This document shows, piece after piece, positions 6,801 through 7,998 of a stretch of 7,998 nt of DNA (position 1 is the stretch's first letter; every line of letters starts with the position of its first letter). The stretch is from the NCBI GenBank assembly GCA_037134755.1, contig JBAXLO010000207.1:1-7998 (forward strand), read 5' to 3'. The notes under the pieces were generated by a model, which had not been told where the DNA came from, searched no databases, and was given only the letters and a program-made list of their open reading frames with translations. The position numbers and the translations under genes are program-made. This DNA is from JBAXLO01 sp037134755 (GTDB lineage Bacteria; Bacteroidota; Bacteroidia; Bacteroidales; JACABE01).

Positions 6801-7336
6801 CTCAAACAATTAACAGATATGCTTATTGTTTGAATAATCCTATTAGTATGTATGATGCAAGTGGGTTGTATGGGAATCATGATGTTGCAAGTTCTAATAA
6901 TAATAGTAAATCTAACAATAATGATGATTTATTATATGAAGTTGGAGGTAAATTTAATGAATATGCAGATTATTTTTTTGATGCAAATAAATTAGCTGGG
7001 TATTATTGGCTACCAAATAGCCCAGCAACTTCATTTTTAGGTAATGCCAATAGTGTAATAAGTTGGGGTTATCATATAGTTAATGAAACAAAGATTGTTG
7101 ATCAATATCAAAAAGGACAGATTTCAGGTGCTGAAGCTGGATTACAAGTCTTTATAGAATATTATCCAGATATGGCTGAACAAGTTGGTAGTTCTCTTTT
7201 TGGTCCAGCAGGTGGATTAGCTGCAAAAGCAACAGCAAGTGCATCTATCGCTGCAGGAAATATGATAGGAAATTGGTTTGTTAAAACTTCAGTTGGGGAT
7301 CAATTTACAAGTTGGTTAGCTAAAAAATTATATTAA
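890..7336 (+). CDS. Giant secreted Rhs/YD-repeat protein with two LamG and two FISUMP domains and an unrecognised C-terminal tip
   Basis: The gene encodes 2148 residues. ATG 890 is preferred over the in-frame TTG 827 because it starts a classic signal peptide (MKKILFILASLLFSFNIAHTQ) behind an A-rich Bacteroidetes leader (AAAACAAACAAC). Order: LamG-like/concanavalin-type domains at about 26-238 and 247-470, each opening GLVAYYPFNG and ending SQTEIDSLYHxGGWP; FISUMP domains at 478-674 and 683-877, with WLKQNLKT, CPxGWHVPTDGEW and SVRCL; a DUF6531-like Rhs entry segment from about 909 (AGEPINLATGSY...GYGWSHSYDF); about 30 YD repeats centred on 1089-1717, fading towards 1850; an Rhs core at 1886-1992 (RARYYDAANDRFLSKDP, NRYAYCLNNP, YDASGLYG); and a 156-residue tip. 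Known Rhs proteins fold YD repeats into a shell around a C-terminal effector. Here the N-terminal domains suggest surface or glycan binding. Sec export is likely; no type IX sorting domain is visible at the end. Cargo function is unknown, and a purely adhesive role is possible. Confidence 0.93.
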   Translation: MKKILFILASLLFSFNIAHTQIVTTGLVAYYPFNGNANDASGNGYNGTIHGSTLTSDRFGNINSSYSFNGVNNYINITTSNGFSQFNNPQSIFSISAWFKTTAGFQSIFSNSSEDGWNSVCTDNNGFLKAHITDIYWSTSVGDISSNSVVNDGQWHFATFVFSNPIMKLYVDGVLKNTVNFVGSVLSSGNWPQGGVKIGVFYIPQNGYFNGCLDDIRIYNRAISQTEIDSLYHEGGWPLQPVNLNTGLVAYYPFNGNANDASGNGNNGTVYGATLTADRFGNANSAYSFNGNGNYIEIPNSNSLNSNSFTINIWINDANLSSCWKAIIAKTDHSNAYNFSYLIGLNPSNNCYNSISNSYCIYNYDLNHSYSEHGFAEGDPSSISNNTWVMITKSISSTGIFKAYINGVLVNTLQLDLYVPCQSYLSTIRIGQWWEGDPQWWTGFMDDLRFYNRTLSQTEIDSLYHVGGWPMQTQQSAVYDIDGNGYDTVNIGTQTWLKQNLKTTHYRNGDAIPNVTDNTAWSNLTTGAYCNYNNDTNIAATYGRLYNWYTVSDTRNLCPTGWHVPTDGEWTTLTNYLGGVSLAGGKLKEAGITHWQSPNTGATNETGFTALPTGYRYPGGAFYNIGYWGYFWTSTEDNTNPTYALNRMLSYSNSNLTSPSNLETIGFSVRCLSDELLAATKTVYDIDGNGYDTVNIGTQSWLKQNLKTTHYRNGDAIPNVTDGNAWAGLTTGAYCNYNNDATIADTYGRLYNFYTVADSRNLCPIGWHVPTDGEWTTLTDYLGGLSIAGGKLREVGTTHWASPNTGATNESNFTALPGAYRLSYGLFTSFTAYGIWWSSSENDQANAWCFVTNIASSHLSRENQLKLMGQSVRCLKDITTQANLNKIYPNNPISQNNNPITPNYPHASAGEPINLATGSYEYSHSDFNIPAVNTALNFTRSYSTMNYYENSALGYGWSHSYDFYLINQQDTLWNVHYGDGHNSYFIPDNNGLGTSHPYYGGTYETLKKDIATGLFKLTFKTGEVYVFDTTGRLSNIADLNGNTTVLNYNNGNLTSINAPGGRTLNLTYTNNLLTTITDPLQRNISYAYDSIGNLTQVTDANAGLTKFSYSAQHLIKFVITPKGDTLVNNSYDSLNRVITQYDALGAITSVAYNTPNAGDATVTLPDNNTNIVHHDSLYRLTTEIDELGYTKLYTYDNNNNRTSITDEKGNVTNKSYDSIGNCLSITKPTNIITQISYNTFNKPVNITEPLNRLNSFSYDSIGNLTQNTLPNNSTKTFTYYSNGLLHTSTDGLGNVTTNNYNTYGDLISITSPSGTKTFAYDSAGRKISQTDENGHTTSYKYNNNDMLTSIIDPMGDSVINVYDVNNNLDTIIDRNGNLTSKIFDAKDRLISIHDATNGITTNVYDKRDNIISTTDAKGNIFQYAYDAKNRLISKTNSLGTFHYAYDPVGNKVSETNSSGNTKTNAYDALNQNISITDELGNTTTYVYDSLGQVKSIQDAMGRTTSYSYNAIGSMISITDAANNITTTNYDTIGNRISITDANNHTQYFQYNASNRLIKYTDAAGNVFNYVYDSVGNLLIENKPTGTITKTYNAGNKPTNVVNSSGDNYAYSYDANGNLLSATNNTGTSTFVYDNRNHLSQYTDMFGNIVNYSYDAVGNKTAIKYPGNDSVRYEYDTDNNLKKVIDWLGNETTYNYDINGRLTSMQYPNGIICSYTYDNAGRLISQFNIKDTIVINQSIFTLDAMGKRMTEQRKGTIPNILPPASFAYSYGQDDRLLSDSITAFTNDASGNRIGQSNTTGTTSYNFSVDNILNSITTPSGTTTFSNDANGNRVKKTKVGIEKRYVLDISGSLSQVLQEQDNNGNVKARYIYGLGLIAKVDSANNIQYYHFDAQHNTVALTNDSAKVTDTYTYDPFGTMLSHVGTTNQPFTFLGEFGVQQEDSSLYYIRARYYDAANDRFLSKDPYPTSINNPQTINRYAYCLNNPISMYDASGLYGNHDVASSNNNSKSNNNDDLLYEVGGKFNEYADYFFDANKLAGYYWLPNSPATSFLGNANSVISWGYHIVNETKIVDQYQKGQISGAEAGLQVFIEYYPDMAEQVGSSLFGPAGGLAAKATASASIAAGNMIGNWFVKTSVGDQFTSWLAKKLY
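965..1603 (+). other. LamG-like domain 1 of the large protein
   Basis: Residues 26-238 have the pattern of LamG/concanavalin A-like domains common in Bacteroidetes exported proteins: GLVAYYPFNGNANDASGNG at the start, a YSFNGxNNYI strand, ISAWFKT in the middle, WHFATFVF then LYVDGVL, and LDDIRIYNRAIS at the end. Such domains usually bind carbohydrate or protein surfaces. The ligand cannot be told from sequence. Confidence 0.85.
1628..2299 (+). other. LamG-like domain 2 of the large protein
   Basis: Residues 247-470 repeat the domain 1 plan (GLVAYYPFNGNANDASGNG, YSFNGNGNYIEIP, FTINIWIND, FKAYINGVL, MDDLRFYNRTLSQTEIDSLY). The middle differs, with Cys and Trp residues not found in copy 1 (SSCWKAI, WWEGDPQWW). 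The first roughly 59 nt are nearly identical to copy 1 while the rest has diverged, so the two probably arose by duplication with later change or conversion at the start. Confidence 0.85.
2321..2911 (+). other. FISUMP domain 1 of the large protein
   Basis: Residues 478-674 match the Fibrobacter succinogenes major paralogous domain: VYDIDGNGYDTVNIGTQTWL, KQNLKTTHYRNGDAIP, YGRLYNWYTV, CPTGWHVPTDGEW, GGKLKEAG, FTALPTGYR, and the closing GFSVRCL. The domain is found in secreted or surface proteins of Fibrobacter and Bacteroidetes; its biochemical role is not established. Confidence 0.88.
2936..3520 (+). other. FISUMP domain 2 of the large protein
   Basis: Residues 683-877 are a second FISUMP copy, offset by 615 nt from the first. 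The opening 40 or so residues are almost identical to copy 1, and the second half diverges (YRLSYGLFTSF, IWWSSSENDQANAW). It ends SVRCLKD. An Asn/Pro-rich linker (about 878-908) then leads into the Rhs part. Confidence 0.88.
3617..3850 (+). other. DUF6531-like Rhs entry segment
   Basis: Residues about 910-987 carry GEPINLATGSYEYSHSDFNIP, FTRSYSTMNYYENSALGYGWSHSYDF and YGDGHNSYFIP. The combination of PxNxxTG, RxYxS and GxGWxHxYD is the usual entry to the YD shell in Rhs proteins. It marks the switch from N-terminal display modules to the Rhs body. Confidence 0.8.
3962..6060 (+). repeat. YD-repeat array coding for the Rhs shell
   Basis: From about residue 1025 to 1725 the protein repeats a motif of the form xxYDxxGNL/R followed by a TD or TN turn. 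I count 29 recognisable copies from YAYDSIGNL (D1089) to YTYDNAGRL (D1717), on average 22 residues apart, with earlier and later degenerate copies. In several, Asp is replaced by Asn or Tyr (ISYNTFNKP, FTYYSNGLL). In known Rhs and TcC proteins these repeats form a spiral beta-sheet shell. Confidence 0.9.
6545..6865 (+). other. Rhs core (Rhs-associated core domain)
   Basis: Residues 1886-1992 contain YYHFDAQHNTVALTN, YTYDPFGTML, FLGEFGVQQEDSSLYYIRARYYDAANDRFLSKDP and NRYAYCLNNPISMYDASG. This is the boundary after which Rhs proteins vary. The two DPxG boxes used for autoproteolysis in well-studied Rhs/TcC proteins appear as DPYP (D1962) and DASG (D1989): both aspartates are kept, but Gly is missing in the first and Pro in the second. 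Confidence 0.88.
6866..7333 (+). other. Variable C-terminal tip of the Rhs protein, function not recognised
   Basis: The 156 residues after DASG begin LYGNHDVASS with a low-complexity Asn/Ser linker (NNNSKSNNND). A Tyr/Phe/Trp-rich part follows (FNEYADYFFDANKLAGYYW), then an acidic middle and a Gly/Ala-rich segment (SLFGPAGGLAAKATASAS, IAAGNMIGNW). It ends SWLAKKLY. I see no nuclease, deaminase, ADP-ribosyltransferase or peptidase motif. The Gly/Ala segment could be membrane-active, but that is a guess. The stretch 6901-7020 is very poor in G+C (29 of 120 by hand count), lower than most of the YD region, which would fit a swapped-in tip. Confidence 0.6.
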
Positions 7337-7354
7337 TTATCAAAAGAAATTGAA

Positions 7355-7998
7355 ATGAAAAGGTTTTATTTATTTACAATAGTTATATTATCCTTCATAA
7401 ATATGAAGGCTCAAACTATTAATTATTCTTATGATAACTTAGGAAGGTTAACAAAAGTTGAATATCCTAATTCAGTTATAATTTACACTTATGATAAAAT
7501 GGGTAATAGATTAACTGAAGAAGTTAAAATACCTTCAAAAACTCTGCAATTAACTACAATGTTGCAAGAGTATTATAATAGTACTACCGGTTTAATGAAT
7601 CAAACTAAAGGAATAGATTGGATCACCGGTGATTTATATAAAAATTTTCGGGGTACTACAGTTGATACTGTTATGGTTTTGATTAGAAAAACGAATGTAA
7701 CTGATCCTAATAATCCATGCACTATTGATACTGTCTTTTATGGAGTTAATCTAAATAATAATGGATTAATTACAATTTCATTATCAGCAGGAATAACAGG
7801 ATACCATTATATAGAAATTAAACATAGAAATAGTATAGAAACCTGGAGTGATTCAGTTGATTTCTCTACTGATACAGTTAAATATGATTTCTATAATTAT
7901 ATTTCTCAATTTGCTATGGATAACGGTATGTTACAAGATGGAACGCATGCATGGATTTGGGGTGGTGATGTTAATCAAAATGGCAATCTCGAATCCGC
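7355..7998 (+). CDS. Secreted mini-YD protein with HRNSIETWS/dockerin-like C-terminal domain (partial, 3' end outside window)
   Basis: ATG 7355 lies 18 nt after the large gene's stop, so the two are probably co-transcribed. The 214 visible residues begin with a signal peptide (MKRFYLFTIVILSFINMKAQ). Two YD repeats come next (YSYDNLGRLTKVEYPN, D27; YTYDKMGNRLTEE, D47). From about residue 60 there is a beta-rich domain with EYYNSTTGLMNQTKG, ADT/VDT-like VDTVMVLIRK, GYHYIEIKHRNSIETWS (157-165) and, at the cut edge, GGDVNQNGNLES (D205), the first of two expected dockerin-like calcium loops. This domain is widespread at the C-terminus of Bacteroidetes exported proteins. The YD pair resembles the last regular YD repeats of the large protein. 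Its position is that of an immunity gene, but a secreted protein with YD repeats is not a usual immunity protein, and its role is unknown. Confidence 0.85.
   Translation, partial: MKRFYLFTIVILSFINMKAQTINYSYDNLGRLTKVEYPNSVIIYTYDKMGNRLTEEVKIPSKTLQLTTMLQEYYNSTTGLMNQTKGIDWITGDLYKNFRGTTVDTVMVLIRKTNVTDPNNPCTIDTVFYGVNLNNNGLITISLSAGITGYHYIEIKHRNSIETWSDSVDFSTDTVKYDFYNYISQFAMDNGMLQDGTHAWIWGGDVNQNGNLES

Noticed and set aside
7250..7336. Type IX secretion C-terminal sorting domain at the end of the large protein
   Set aside because: No typical beta-strand sorting pattern is visible; the end is the variable Rhs tip finishing SWLAKKLY.

Overview
The window looks like the chromosome of a member of the Bacteroidota (Bacteroidetes). 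It is AT-rich. Starts are preceded by A-rich leaders rather than a Shine-Dalgarno sequence. The secreted proteins carry LamG-like, FISUMP and Rhs/YD modules, plus a C-terminal domain with an HRNSIETWS signature and a dockerin-like calcium loop, which is typical of exported proteins in this phylum. No species can be named from the sequence alone.

Layout. Positions 1-125 are the last 40 codons of a plus-strand gene that ends in a dockerin-like loop. A perfect 20-bp palindrome directly after its stop codon and a conventional hairpin plus T-run (173-209) close that unit. An intergenic region (to 889) follows, holding thirteen 21-bp tandem repeats (322-594), an inverted repeat (758-800) and a plausible Bacteroidetes-type promoter (822-849). 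One very large gene (890-7336, 2148 aa) fills most of the window. Its order is signal peptide, two LamG-like domains, two FISUMP domains, a DUF6531-type Rhs entry segment, about 30 YD repeats, an Rhs core and an unrecognised 156-residue C-terminal tip. After an 18-nt gap, a second secreted gene (7355 to beyond the window end) encodes a signal peptide, two YD repeats and the HRNSIETWS/dockerin-like domain.

How it fits together. The large protein has the form of a polymorphic exported Rhs/YD protein: binding or display modules at the N-terminus, a YD shell in the middle and a variable tip at the C-terminus. The gene behind the tip, where an immunity gene would be expected, is instead a small exported protein with YD repeats. 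Its C-terminal domain is of the same kind as the one ending upstream of the array, so the big gene appears to sit between two related small secreted proteins. The toxin/immunity reading is a hypothesis; the domain order is directly visible.
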